Assembly (NCBI RefSeq): GCF_015277675.1
Contig: NZ_JADHEC010000003.1
Span: forward strand, 62,001 to 126,000
Length of the DNA stretch: 64,000 bases
Direction: 5' to 3'
Source of the DNA: Flavobacterium soyangense
GTDB taxonomy: Bacteria > Bacteroidota > Bacteroidia > Flavobacteriales > Flavobacteriaceae
This document shows positions 55,005 to 62,448 of the stretch, one piece after another. Within the stretch, counting starts at the first letter, position 1, and every line of letters begins with the position of its first letter. A program made the position numbers and the translations under genes. A model generated the notes under the pieces. It ran no database searches. It was not told the DNA's origin and saw only the letters and a list, made by a program, of their open reading frames with translations.

Positions 55005-55895
55005 ATGTTAAAAAGATTAATAATATTAAACTCAGAGATTTACTCTAAAGCTGATATTGAACTTAATGATTGTGATTCTTTGCAAATTGTTGGCCCAAAT
55101 AATATTGGTAAAAGCACATTAATCTATGCTTTAAACTTTCTGTATATTATTGATGGTAAACAAATGACTTTTAGTGGAAATAGAACTGGTGATAAGTCTA
55201 CAATAAATCACTATTTCCCTTCACTTAATTCTAGTTATATTGTTTTTGAAATTTTCAAAAAAAGATATTATTCAATTTTAGTGAAAAGAAATTTAGAGGG
55301 TAATTTAGATTATTACAAAATCGATAGTGACTATAAAGAAGATTTATATTTTACGAATAAAGGAAATGGGGTTCAACTAAAAAACTTTGATACAATAATT
55401 TCAGAATTTACTACGAAAGGGATTGAATATTCGAAATTCTCTAACAAAAGAGATGTTTTCAATTTTGTATATCAAAAAGGTAAAAAAAGTAATGGTGTTG
55501 TTTGGATTGATGAAAATGTTTCACAAGATGGCGGAGGAATTAGTAATAACTTTTCTAAAATATACAGATATTTAATAAATTCAAAACTTATTGATAATGA
55601 AACGCTAAAGGACTCCCTTATAATTGCAGATAATAGAGAAAATGAAAAAGTTGAATTCTCTAAAAAGAAGCAAAATGATATTCAAAGTTTGTTGAGACTG
55701 AATAATGGGATAAAGATTATAAAAAGTATTCAGAAAAGTTATGCCGATTTTAAAGAGCTAGTTAATCAATATAAAGGAAAGCGGATAATGCTTTCAAAAT
55801 TAGTATTTGCATTTAACCAACAATATTCATTTGTCTATTCTGTAGAAAAAGAGTTGGGACAAAAATATTTTGATAGTTTCAATAAAATCCAATGA
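55005..55895 (+). pseudogene. SMC-like ATPase, N-terminal part, fused to RT tail
   Basis: 296 codons. Residues ~1-275 are the N-terminal half of an SMC/Rad50-type ATPase: RLIILNSEIYSKADIELND and Walker A LQIVGPNNIGKSTLIYALNF (~residues 27-46), entering a coiled-coil. There is no Walker B, signature or D-loop. The final 21 residues (FVYSVEKELGQKYFDSFNKI) equal the C-terminus of the retron RT of island A. The fusion lies near 55824-55828, where AATATT is shared by both sequences. I interpret this as deletion between two defence genes of an ancestral island, leaving an inactive remnant. Confidence 0.8.
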
Positions 55896-56137
55896 CCAAT
55901 ATAATCTTACTATTTATAATGAATAAATTCTAATTGCTATATTGGACTTGCTAATTTTTAAATCAAGAAGTGTTAATTGTTTTCAAAGTTGATAACCTTT
56001 TCCTAATTGATGCTCAAACCCACATACATCCATAGGGTTGCATTGTGGTTTAAATATTCGTATCATTGCATTTGAAAGTTTATCGGACTGCACAGGGCTA
56101 TTTCTAAGTTAATTAATTGAGATACAAGTGGGACCAC
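55828..56137. repeat. 310-bp right-end repeat, copy B
   Basis: Matches 50171-50480 without gaps; about 20 mismatches by eye. It starts at the SMC/RT fusion and ends at the right att core. Confidence 0.9.
56125..56137 (+). repeat. Right att core
   Basis: CAAGTGGGACCAC. Followed by the terminator that probably served the tRNA before integration. Confidence 0.85.
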
Positions 56138-56139
56138 GT

Positions 56140-56177
56140 AAAACCCTTCAAATTTCTATATTTTGTAGGGTTTTTTT
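56140..56177 (+). terminator. Original tRNA terminator
   Basis: AAACCCT (56141-56147) / AGGGTTT (56167-56173), then T-run. Its position just after the right att copy suggests it ended the tRNA transcript before the islands arrived. Confidence 0.7.
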
Positions 56178-56330
56178 ATACAGATATGTAAAACTGTATT
56201 TTATCGGCAAAAAGCATACTTTAATCAAGGTTAGTATTGTTTTGTTATTAAAAAAAATAACTTTGCAAATACCATCTTATAGTATTATGAGTTTTAGACT
56301 AATAAAAGCTTATTCTTTTTTTAAATAAAT

Positions 56331-56552
56331 ATGAGAATTATTATAAAAAAGTTTTTTATTATAATCATTTCCCTTTTTGGGATAATGAATTCTATCGCTG
56401 CGCCCCATCCTCCAAATCCAGGAGGGAAAAAACCACCTCCTCCTCCAGGATTGCCTATAGATGATGGTCTTTATATGCTATTTATTATAGCTTTACTGTA
56501 CGGGATTTATATCATTTACAACCATCATATAAAAACAAAAACTCCAATTTAA
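56331..56552 (+). CDS. Small proline-rich membrane protein
   Basis: 73 residues: signal peptide (IIIKKFFIIIISLFGIMNSI, cleavage near AAPHPP), proline-rich linker (NPGGKKPPPPPGLPIDDG), one transmembrane helix (LYMLFIIALLYGIYIIY) and a short basic tail. This PPPPGLPIDxG-helix-basic pattern is common in small Flavobacteriia proteins of unknown role. It is the first core gene right of the islands and converges on the riboflavin synthase gene. Confidence 0.7.
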   Translation: MRIIIKKFFIIIISLFGIMNSIAAPHPPNPGGKKPPPPPGLPIDDGLYMLFIIALLYGIYIIYNHHIKTKTPI

Positions 56553-56573
56553 TTTGGAGTTTTTTGTTTTTAT
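56533..56573. terminator. Bidirectional terminator
   Basis: AAAACTCCAA / TTGGAGTTTT around a TTTAA loop, T-run right and A-run left. Between converging small protein (+) and riboflavin synthase (-). Confidence 0.8.
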
Positions 56574-56587
56574 ATCATTTCTTGCTT

Positions 56588-57175
56588 TTATTTCTGGGAA
56601 TATAATTTTGAAATATACTTGCCAATTAAGTCAAATTCGAGATTTACTTTTGTACCTACTTCAAAGGTTTTAAAATTAGTGTGTTCATAAGTATAAGGAA
56701 TAATTGCAACGCTAAACTCGTTTTTTCTTGAATCTATCACAGTCAAACTCACTCCATTTACTGTTATTGAACCTTTTTCGATAGTAATATTTCCAATTGT
56801 TTCGTCATATTCAAAAGTATAATACCAACTTCCGTTTGTTTCCTTTGCGACAATACAAGTTCCAACCTGGTCAACATGGCCTTGTACGATATGGCCATCG
56901 AGTCGATCTCCTAGTTTCATCGCTCTTTCAAGATTGACAATGTCACCAACTTTTAAATAGGCTAAATTTGTTTTTTTGATTGTTTCTCCAATTGCGGTTA
57001 CTGTATAAATGGAGTCTTTTATGGAGACTACCGTCATACAAATTCCATTATGTGCAACACTTTGATCTATTTTGAGTTCATCAGTGATAGAGGAAGATAT
57101 TGAAATATGGAGATTGTCCTTGTCTTTTTTGATTTCTTGGATTACACCAAGGGATTCTATGATTCCTGTAAACAT
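56588..57175 (-). CDS. ribE: Riboflavin synthase, alpha subunit
   Basis: 195 residues of two lumazine-binding repeats. Repeat 1: MFTGIIESLGVIQEI at the start, with HNGICMTVVSI (~43). Repeat 2: GHIVQGHVDQVGTCIV (~95) and ITVNGVSLTVIDSR (~138). It dismutates 6,7-dimethyl-8-ribityllumazine to riboflavin. It is divergent from pdxA across 58 bp. Naming varies (ribC/ribE); no FMN riboswitch is visible upstream. Confidence 0.94.
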   Translation of the reverse strand: MFTGIIESLGVIQEIKKDKDNLHISISSSITDELKIDQSVAHNGICMTVVSIKDSIYTVTAIGETIKKTNLAYLKVGDIVNLERAMKLGDRLDGHIVQGHVDQVGTCIVAKETNGSWYYTFEYDETIGNITIEKGSITVNGVSLTVIDSRKNEFSVAIIPYTYEHTNFKTFEVGTKVNLEFDLIGKYISKLYSQK

Positions 57176-57192
57176 TTCTTATTTTATTTTAC

Positions 57193-57200
57193 TAAATTTG
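57193..57200 (+). promoter_or_regulatory. -7 element of the pdxA promoter
   Basis: TAAATTTG matches TAnnTTTG, 33 nt before the pdxA ATG at 57234. Confidence 0.5.
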
Positions 57201-57233
57201 CACTTCAAAATTAGCAATAAATAACTTGATGAC

Positions 57234-58283
57234 ATGATAAAAAAAGCAGAAAATATAATCGTTGGAATTTCAATAGGAGATTTAAACGGTATTGGAAGCG
57301 AAGTTATTCTAAAAACATTCGAAGATTCAAGAATGTTAGAATTATGCACGCCCGTAATTTTTGCCAATGTAAAAAGTCTTTCATTTGTAAAAAAGACTTT
57401 TGAATCTACATCGATGCTCCAAGGAATTGACAGGTTGAACCAAATAGTTTTAGGTAAAATAAATGTTTTGAATGTTTGGCAAGAAAGTGTTGAAGTTAAA
57501 TTTGGTGTAAATGATGAGAAAATAGGGAAATATGCGATAAAATCATTTGTCGCTGCTACTAAGGCTTTAAAAGAAGGTCTTATAGATGTATTAGTAACGG
57601 CTCCAATAAATAAATACAACATTCAATCAGAAGATTTTAAATTCCCCGGACACACAGATTATTTAGATCAAGAGTTAGAGGGAAATGCTTTAATGATGAT
57701 GGTTCAGGACAATTTAAGAGTGGGATTGTTAACGGATCATATTCCATTAAACGAGGTTGCATCCCATCTTACAGAAGAATTGATTATAAAAAAAATTGAA
57801 ACTGTAAAGCATTCTTTAATACGAGATTTTAGTGTCAATAAACCAAAAATTGCAGTCTTGGGGTTAAATCCACATTGTGGAGATGGCGGAGTTATTGGTA
57901 AAGAAGATGATGAAATAATAAAACCAGCATTAAAAAAATTATTTGATAAAGGAACGTTGGTGTTTGGGCCCTTTGCTGCCGATGGTTTTTTTGGAAGCAA
58001 CCAATTTGAAAAATATGATGCCATAGTCGCTACTTATCACGATCAAGGTTTAATTCCTTTCAAAACCTTATCGTTTGGAAAAGGTGTAAATTACACAGCG
58101 GGCTTAGATAAAATAAGAACATCACCGGATCACGGCACTGCATATGATATAGCAGGAAAAGGTATAGCGGATTATAATTCGTTTAAAGAAGCGGTTTATC
58201 TAGCAATTGACATCTATAATTCAAGAAATCAGTATGCGGAAATCAGCCAAAAACCACTAAAAACAAAAGAAAAACAGATATAA
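57234..58283 (+). CDS. pdxA: 4-hydroxythreonine-4-phosphate dehydrogenase
   Basis: 349 residues. Family motifs: VGISIGDLNGIGSEVILKTF (~10), VLVTAPINKYNIQ (~120), FPGHTDYLDQELEG (~138), VGLLTDHIPLNEV (~162), VLGLNPHCGDGGVIGKEDDE (~209), YHDQGLIPFKTLSF (~268), DHGTAYDIAGKG (~300). These include the metal-binding histidines of the PdxA dimer interface. It oxidises 4-phosphohydroxy-threonine in the vitamin B6 pathway. Followed at 86 bp by the DUF177 gene with its own promoter. Confidence 0.95.
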   Translation: MIKKAENIIVGISIGDLNGIGSEVILKTFEDSRMLELCTPVIFANVKSLSFVKKTFESTSMLQGIDRLNQIVLGKINVLNVWQESVEVKFGVNDEKIGKYAIKSFVAATKALKEGLIDVLVTAPINKYNIQSEDFKFPGHTDYLDQELEGNALMMMVQDNLRVGLLTDHIPLNEVASHLTEELIIKKIETVKHSLIRDFSVNKPKIAVLGLNPHCGDGGVIGKEDDEIIKPALKKLFDKGTLVFGPFAADGFFGSNQFEKYDAIVATYHDQGLIPFKTLSFGKGVNYTAGLDKIRTSPDHGTAYDIAGKGIADYNSFKEAVYLAIDIYNSRNQYAEISQKPLKTKEKQI

Positions 58284-58326
58284 ACAAAAAAAGATAAATA
58301 ACATTATTAGATTTACAATAATTTTA

Positions 58327-58334
58327 TATCTTTG
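58327..58334 (+). promoter_or_regulatory. -7 element upstream of DUF177/rpmF
   Basis: TATCTTTG matches TAnnTTTG, 35 nt before the ATG at 58369; no good -33 element. Confidence 0.5.
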
Positions 58335-58368
58335 CACTCCCGAAGTTTAGGGCAAAATTGTTGTTGAA

Positions 58369-58920
58369 ATGAACAAGAAGAAAGAATATTTAATTCCTTT
58401 TATAGGATTAAAGACAGGGAAACACCATTTTGAATATCAAATAAGTAATGCGTTCTTTGAAATCTTTGATTATCACGAATTTAATAATTCAGACATCAAA
58501 GTAAATGTAGTTTTAGAGAAAAAAAGCACCATAATGGAATTGGCTTTCAAACATAAAGGAACGGTTAATGTACCTTGTGATATGACAAACGAAGAATTTG
58601 ATTTGCCAATAAAAGGTAAAATGAAATTGATTGTGCGTTTTGGGGATGCCTTTAATAATGACAACGAAGAGTTACTCATTTTGCCACATGGAGAATTTCA
58701 AATAGATATTTCGCAATATATATATGAGATGATTGTGCTTTCAGTTCCTCTAAGACGAATTCATCCTGGAATTAAAGACGGAAGTTTAAATACAGAAGCG
58801 TTGATAAAACTGAAAGAATTGACAATTAAAGAACTGAAAAAAGAGCATAAACAAGAACAAAAAAAAGAAAATATTGACCCGCGTTGGGACAAATTAAAGC
58901 AACTATTAACGGATAAATAA
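58369..58920 (+). CDS. yceD: DUF177 (YceD-like) protein
   Basis: 183 residues. Typical of the DUF177 family that precedes rpmF in many bacteria: GLKTGKHHFEYQISNAFFEI start, CDMTNEEFDLPIKGKMKLIV (~78) and LSVPLRRIHPG (~125). A strongly charged KELKKEHKQEQKKEN tail follows. Some homologues are linked to 23S rRNA metabolism in plants and bacteria. It ends 9 bp before rpmF. Confidence 0.88.
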   Translation: MNKKKEYLIPFIGLKTGKHHFEYQISNAFFEIFDYHEFNNSDIKVNVVLEKKSTIMELAFKHKGTVNVPCDMTNEEFDLPIKGKMKLIVRFGDAFNNDNEELLILPHGEFQIDISQYIYEMIVLSVPLRRIHPGIKDGSLNTEALIKLKELTIKELKKEHKQEQKKENIDPRWDKLKQLLTDK

Positions 58921-58929
58921 TATAGTAAA

Positions 58930-59124
58930 ATGGCACATCCTAAGAGAAAAATCTCGAAAACAAGAAGAGATAAGAGAAGAACACATTACAAAGCTACTGT
59001 AGCACAAATCGCTACTTGCCCAATAACAGGCGAAGCGCATTTATATCATAGAGCCTACTGGCATGAAGGGAAAATGTATTACAGAGGGCAAGTTGTTATA
59101 GATAAATCTGTAGCTGTTGCTTAA
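58930..59124 (+). CDS. rpmF: 50S ribosomal protein L32
   Basis: 64 residues, [20 protein letters not shown] start and the mid-region [20 protein letters not shown]. The usual second zinc-Cys pair is not complete here (one Cys, in ATCPITGE), a zinc-free form of L32. It lies in the standard yceD-rpmF order, followed by a terminator. Component of the large ribosomal subunit. Confidence 0.95.
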   Translation: MAHPKRKISKTRRDKRRTHYKATVAQIATCPITGEAHLYHRAYWHEGKMYYRGQVVIDKSVAVA

Positions 59125-59146
59125 TACATTTTTGTAAATGGTATTT

Positions 59147-59174
59147 AAACTCTCACATAGTGAGAGTTTTTTTG
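59147..59174 (+). terminator. Intrinsic terminator after rpmF
   Basis: AAACTCTCAC (59147-59156) / GTGAGAGTTT (59160-59169), ATA loop, then T-run to about 59173. Confidence 0.85.
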
Positions 59175-59298
59175 TTGTTTATAATTTTCATCAAATAAGA
59201 ACCACTAAAACGATAAGGATTAGATTTTTTTTTTGTAATTTTCGAGTCCTTTAGAAATTTTTCAAATGGCAGCATTTGACTAGAAATAACAGAATAGA

Positions 59299-60303
59299 AT
59301 GAATAAAATCACAGCCGCAATCACCGCTGTTGGAGCTTATGTTCCAGACTATGTGCTTACAAACAAAATTCTTGAAACATTGGTTGACACAAATGACGAG
59401 TGGATAACTTCAAGAACGGGAATAAAAGAAAGAAGAATTCTTAAAGATGACAGCAAAGGAACATCTTTCTTGGCTATAAATGCCGCCCTAGATTTAATAA
59501 AAAAAGCAAATATTGACCCACTGGAAATAGATTTGTTGCTTATGGCTACAGCTACTGCTGATATGCCAGTAGCATCTACAGGTGCTTATGTTGCAACAGA
59601 AATTGGAGCAACAAATGCTTTTGCTTACGACTTACAATCAGCTTGTTCTAGTTTTTTGTTCGGAATGTCAACCGCCGCGGCATATATAGAGTCAGGCAGG
59701 TATAAAAAAGTATTATTGATTGGTGCCGATAAAATGTCCTCAATTGTGGATTATACCGATAGAACTACCTGTATAATTTTTGGAGATGGTGCCGGAGCAG
59801 TATTATTCGAACCAAATCACGAAGGATTAGGTTTACAAGATGAATATTTAAGGACAGATGGTGACGGAAGAGATTTTTTAAAAATGACCGCAGGAGGTTC
59901 ACTTTTTCCAGCTTCAGAACAAACGGTTATGGATAATCAACACAATATTATCCAAGACGGTAAAACTGTTTTTAAATATGCTGTAACCTATATGGCAGAT
60001 GCTTGTGAACAAATTATGACAAGAAGTAATTTGACCAATGAAGATGTAGCGTGGTTAGTACCACACCAAGCCAATAAAAGAATCATTGATGCAACGGCTA
60101 ACAGAATGAATTTAGAAGATTCAAAAGTGTTAATGAACATAGAGCGTTACGGAAACACTACATCTGCTACTATACCTTTAGTTCTTGGTGATTTTGAACA
60201 TTTATTTAAAAAAGGGGATACTATTATATTTGCCGCTTTTGGAGGTGGTTTCTCTTGGGGATCTATTTACCTAAAATGGGCTTACGATAAAAAACAAATT
60301 TAA
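59299..60303 (+). CDS. fabH: 3-oxoacyl-ACP synthase III
   Basis: 334 residues. The catalytic Cys is in FAYDLQSACSSFLFGMSTAA (~residue 114), His in WLVPHQANKRIIDA (~254), and Asn in NIERYGNTTSATIPLVLGD (~284). Start MNKITAAITAVGAYVPDYVL is the family start, with TNDEWITSRTGIKERR (~31). It condenses acetyl-CoA or a branched acyl-CoA with malonyl-ACP to begin fatty acid synthesis; in Bacteroidota branched iso-primers are likely. First gene of fabH-accB-accC. Confidence 0.95.
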   Translation: MNKITAAITAVGAYVPDYVLTNKILETLVDTNDEWITSRTGIKERRILKDDSKGTSFLAINAALDLIKKANIDPLEIDLLLMATATADMPVASTGAYVATEIGATNAFAYDLQSACSSFLFGMSTAAAYIESGRYKKVLLIGADKMSSIVDYTDRTTCIIFGDGAGAVLFEPNHEGLGLQDEYLRTDGDGRDFLKMTAGGSLFPASEQTVMDNQHNIIQDGKTVFKYAVTYMADACEQIMTRSNLTNEDVAWLVPHQANKRIIDATANRMNLEDSKVLMNIERYGNTTSATIPLVLGDFEHLFKKGDTIIFAAFGGGFSWGSIYLKWAYDKKQI

Positions 60304-60319
60304 ACTAAAAAAAATAATC

Positions 60320-60796
60320 ATGGATTTAAAAGAAATTCAAAATCTAATCAAATTTGTAGCAAATTCAGGGGTTGCTGAAGTTAAATTAGAGATGGATGAT
60401 GTAAAAATCACCATTAGAACAACTTTAGAGGGAAATGTTTCTGAAGCTACCTATGTTCAAATGCCTGCGCAATCAGCTCTTCAGCCTGCGGTAGCTCCTC
60501 AACAAATTGCGCCAGTAGCAGCTACTCCAGCAGCTCCAGCAGTCGAAAATTCTCACTACATCACTATTAAATCTCCAATTATTGGAACTTTTTATAGAAA
60601 ACCATCGCCGGATAAACCTATGTTTGTTGAAGTGGGAAGTACTATTGCTAAAGGAAATGTACTTTGTGTTATTGAGGCAATGAAATTATTTAACGAAATT
60701 GAATCTGAAGTTTCTGGTAAAATTGTTAAAATTTTAGTTGATGATATGTCACCGGTAGAATACGACCAACCTTTGTTTCTGGTAGATCCATCATAA
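60320..60796 (+). CDS. accB: Acetyl-CoA carboxylase biotin carboxyl carrier protein
   Basis: 158 residues. The biotinylation motif is VIEAMKLFNEIESE (Lys ~120), preceded by the Ala/Pro-rich flexible linker (~50-78) and an N-terminal alpha/beta part (MDLKEIQNLIKFVANSGVAE). It carries carboxybiotin between the AccC and AccAD subunits. It lies 16 bp after fabH and about 90 bp before accC. The gap before accC contains an AT-rich inverted repeat ATTATAAATTTT.../...AAAATTTATAAT. Confidence 0.95.
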   Translation: MDLKEIQNLIKFVANSGVAEVKLEMDDVKITIRTTLEGNVSEATYVQMPAQSALQPAVAPQQIAPVAATPAAPAVENSHYITIKSPIIGTFYRKPSPDKPMFVEVGSTIAKGNVLCVIEAMKLFNEIESEVSGKIVKILVDDMSPVEYDQPLFLVDPS

Positions 60797-60886
60797 GAAA
60801 TTATAAATTATAAATTTTGAATGATGAGGTATCATTATTTAAAATAATTTAAAATTTATAATTCAACATTTAAAATCTCAAAAAAG

Positions 60887-62233
60887 ATGTTTAAAAAAAT
60901 ATTAATTGCAAATAGAGGAGAAATTGCGCTTCGCATTATTAGAACGTGCAAAGAAATGGGCATTAAAACTGTGGCTGTTTATTCTACTGCCGATGCCGAA
61001 AGCTTACACGTAAAGTTTGCCGATGAAGCAGTTTGTATAGGTCCGCCTCCAAGCAACTTGTCCTATCTTAAAATGTCAAATATTATTGCTGCTGCCGAAA
61101 TTACTAATGCAGACGCAATACACCCAGGATATGGATTTTTATCCGAAAATTCAAAATTTTCGAAAATATGTCAAGAACATAATGTTAAATTTATAGGTGC
61201 TTCACCAGAAATGATTGACAGAATGGGCGATAAAGCTTCGGCCAAAGCCACGATGAAAGCAGCCGGAGTACCGTGTGTTCCGGGTTCTGAAGGGCTTTTA
61301 GAATCTTTTGAACAAGCACAACAACTTTCAAGAGAAATGGGATACCCGGTTATGTTGAAAGCAACTGCTGGAGGTGGAGGTAAAGGAATGCGTGCCGTTT
61401 GGAAAGACGAAGAGTTACTTAAAGCTTGGGAAAGTGCTCGCCAAGAATCAGCTGCAGCTTTTGGAAATGACGGAATGTATTTAGAGAAACTTATTGAAGA
61501 ACCTAGACATATCGAAATTCAAGTTGTAGGGGATTCTTATGGAAAAGCCTGTCATCTTTCTGAGAGAGATTGCTCGGTGCAAAGACGTCATCAAAAATTG
61601 ACCGAAGAAACTCCTTCTCCATTTATGACTGACGAATTGCGAAAAAAAATGGGTGCAGCAGCAGTAAAAGCAGCGGAATTCATCAAATATGAAGGTGCAG
61701 GAACGGTAGAATTTTTGGTGGATAAACACCGTAATTTCTATTTTATGGAAATGAATACCCGTATTCAGGTGGAGCACCCAATTACGGAACAAGTTATTGA
61801 TTATGATTTAATTCGCGAACAAATTATGGTCGCTGCAGGAATACCAATTTCCGGTAAAAATTATTTGCCACAATTGCATGCTATCGAATGTCGTATCAAT
61901 GCCGAAGATCCATATAATGATTTCAGACCTTCGCCAGGAAAAATAACAACGCTTCACATGCCAGGTGGTCACGGAGTCCGCTTAGATACTCACGTGTATT
62001 CAGGTTATACAATTCCGCCAAATTACGATTCTATGATTGCAAAATTGATTACAACGGCTCAAACTCGGGATGAAGCTATTAGCAAAATGAGAAGAGCTTT
62101 GGATGAATTTGTGATAGAAGGGATTAAAACTACTATTCCATTTCATAGACAATTAATGGATGATCCAAGATATATTGCCGGAGATTATACCACTGCTTTT
62201 ATGGATACTTTTAAAATGAATGATCCAGAATAA
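60887..62233 (+). CDS. accC: Acetyl-CoA carboxylase biotin carboxylase
   Basis: 448 residues, normal length. Motifs: [20 protein letters not shown] (~4), [17 protein letters not shown] (~83), ATP-grasp loop [16 protein letters not shown] (~159), [18 protein letters not shown] (~226), [19 protein letters not shown] (~283). It carboxylates the biotin on AccB using ATP and bicarbonate. It is the last gene of the cluster and is followed by a strong terminator. Confidence 0.97.
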   Translation: MFKKILIANRGEIALRIIRTCKEMGIKTVAVYSTADAESLHVKFADEAVCIGPPPSNLSYLKMSNIIAAAEITNADAIHPGYGFLSENSKFSKICQEHNVKFIGASPEMIDRMGDKASAKATMKAAGVPCVPGSEGLLESFEQAQQLSREMGYPVMLKATAGGGGKGMRAVWKDEELLKAWESARQESAAAFGNDGMYLEKLIEEPRHIEIQVVGDSYGKACHLSERDCSVQRRHQKLTEETPSPFMTDELRKKMGAAAVKAAEFIKYEGAGTVEFLVDKHRNFYFMEMNTRIQVEHPITEQVIDYDLIREQIMVAAGIPISGKNYLPQLHAIECRINAEDPYNDFRPSPGKITTLHMPGGHGVRLDTHVYSGYTIPPNYDSMIAKLITTAQTRDEAISKMRRALDEFVIEGIKTTIPFHRQLMDDPRYIAGDYTTAFMDTFKMNDPE

Positions 62234-62254
62234 GTTTAAATTTACTTTTATAAG

Positions 62255-62289
62255 AAACCCTCATTTACCTATGTAAATGAGGGTTTTTG
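62255..62289 (+). terminator. Intrinsic terminator after accC
   Basis: 14-bp stem AAACCCTCATTTAC (62255-62268) / GTAAATGAGGGTTT (62273-62286), CTAT loop, then T. Confidence 0.9.
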
Positions 62290-62391
62290 TTAACACGAAG
62301 AATCAAAACTTCATCATATTCTTTTAATAGATTTAAGCATTTCTTAAAATATAGATTGTTTTTTATCACTTAAAAGAGATGATTTTATTCC

Positions 62392-62430
62392 AAAAAAAAG
62401 CTACCTTAATTGATTTAAGATAGCTTTTGA
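62392..62430 (-). terminator. Terminator of the T9SS surface protein gene
   Basis: AGCTACCTTAA / TTTAAGATAGCT hairpin around TTGA; on the minus strand it ends in eight T (complement of 62392-62399). Confidence 0.75.
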
Positions 62431-62448
62431 TTTTAAAATAAAATAAAA

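Larger units (their letters stand above)
50481..56137. mobile_element. Integrated island B (no integrase)
   Basis: Lies between att copies at 50468 and 56125. Genes: AEP-type primase and SF3 helicase (minus strand), HipB and HipA (plus), and a truncated SMC-like ATPase fused to RT-tail sequence. There is no recombinase, so it depends on that of island A or is a remnant. It probably arose as a related element in tandem, then lost its retron RT, RNA and integrase by deletion. Confidence 0.75.

Noticed and set aside
33907..56137. Islands as a complete prophage or conjugative element
   Set aside because: No capsid, terminase, tail, relaxase or type IV secretion genes are visible in either island.
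56128..56328. Plus ORF of 66 aa after the right att
   Set aside because: It begins inside the att core and runs through a terminator; no protein features.
57176..57233. FMN riboswitch upstream of riboflavin synthase
   Set aside because: The gap is 58 bp and AT-rich, far too short for the aptamer.
57179..57622. Minus ORF of 147 aa opposite pdxA
   Set aside because: Antisense shadow of a clearly conserved pdxA.
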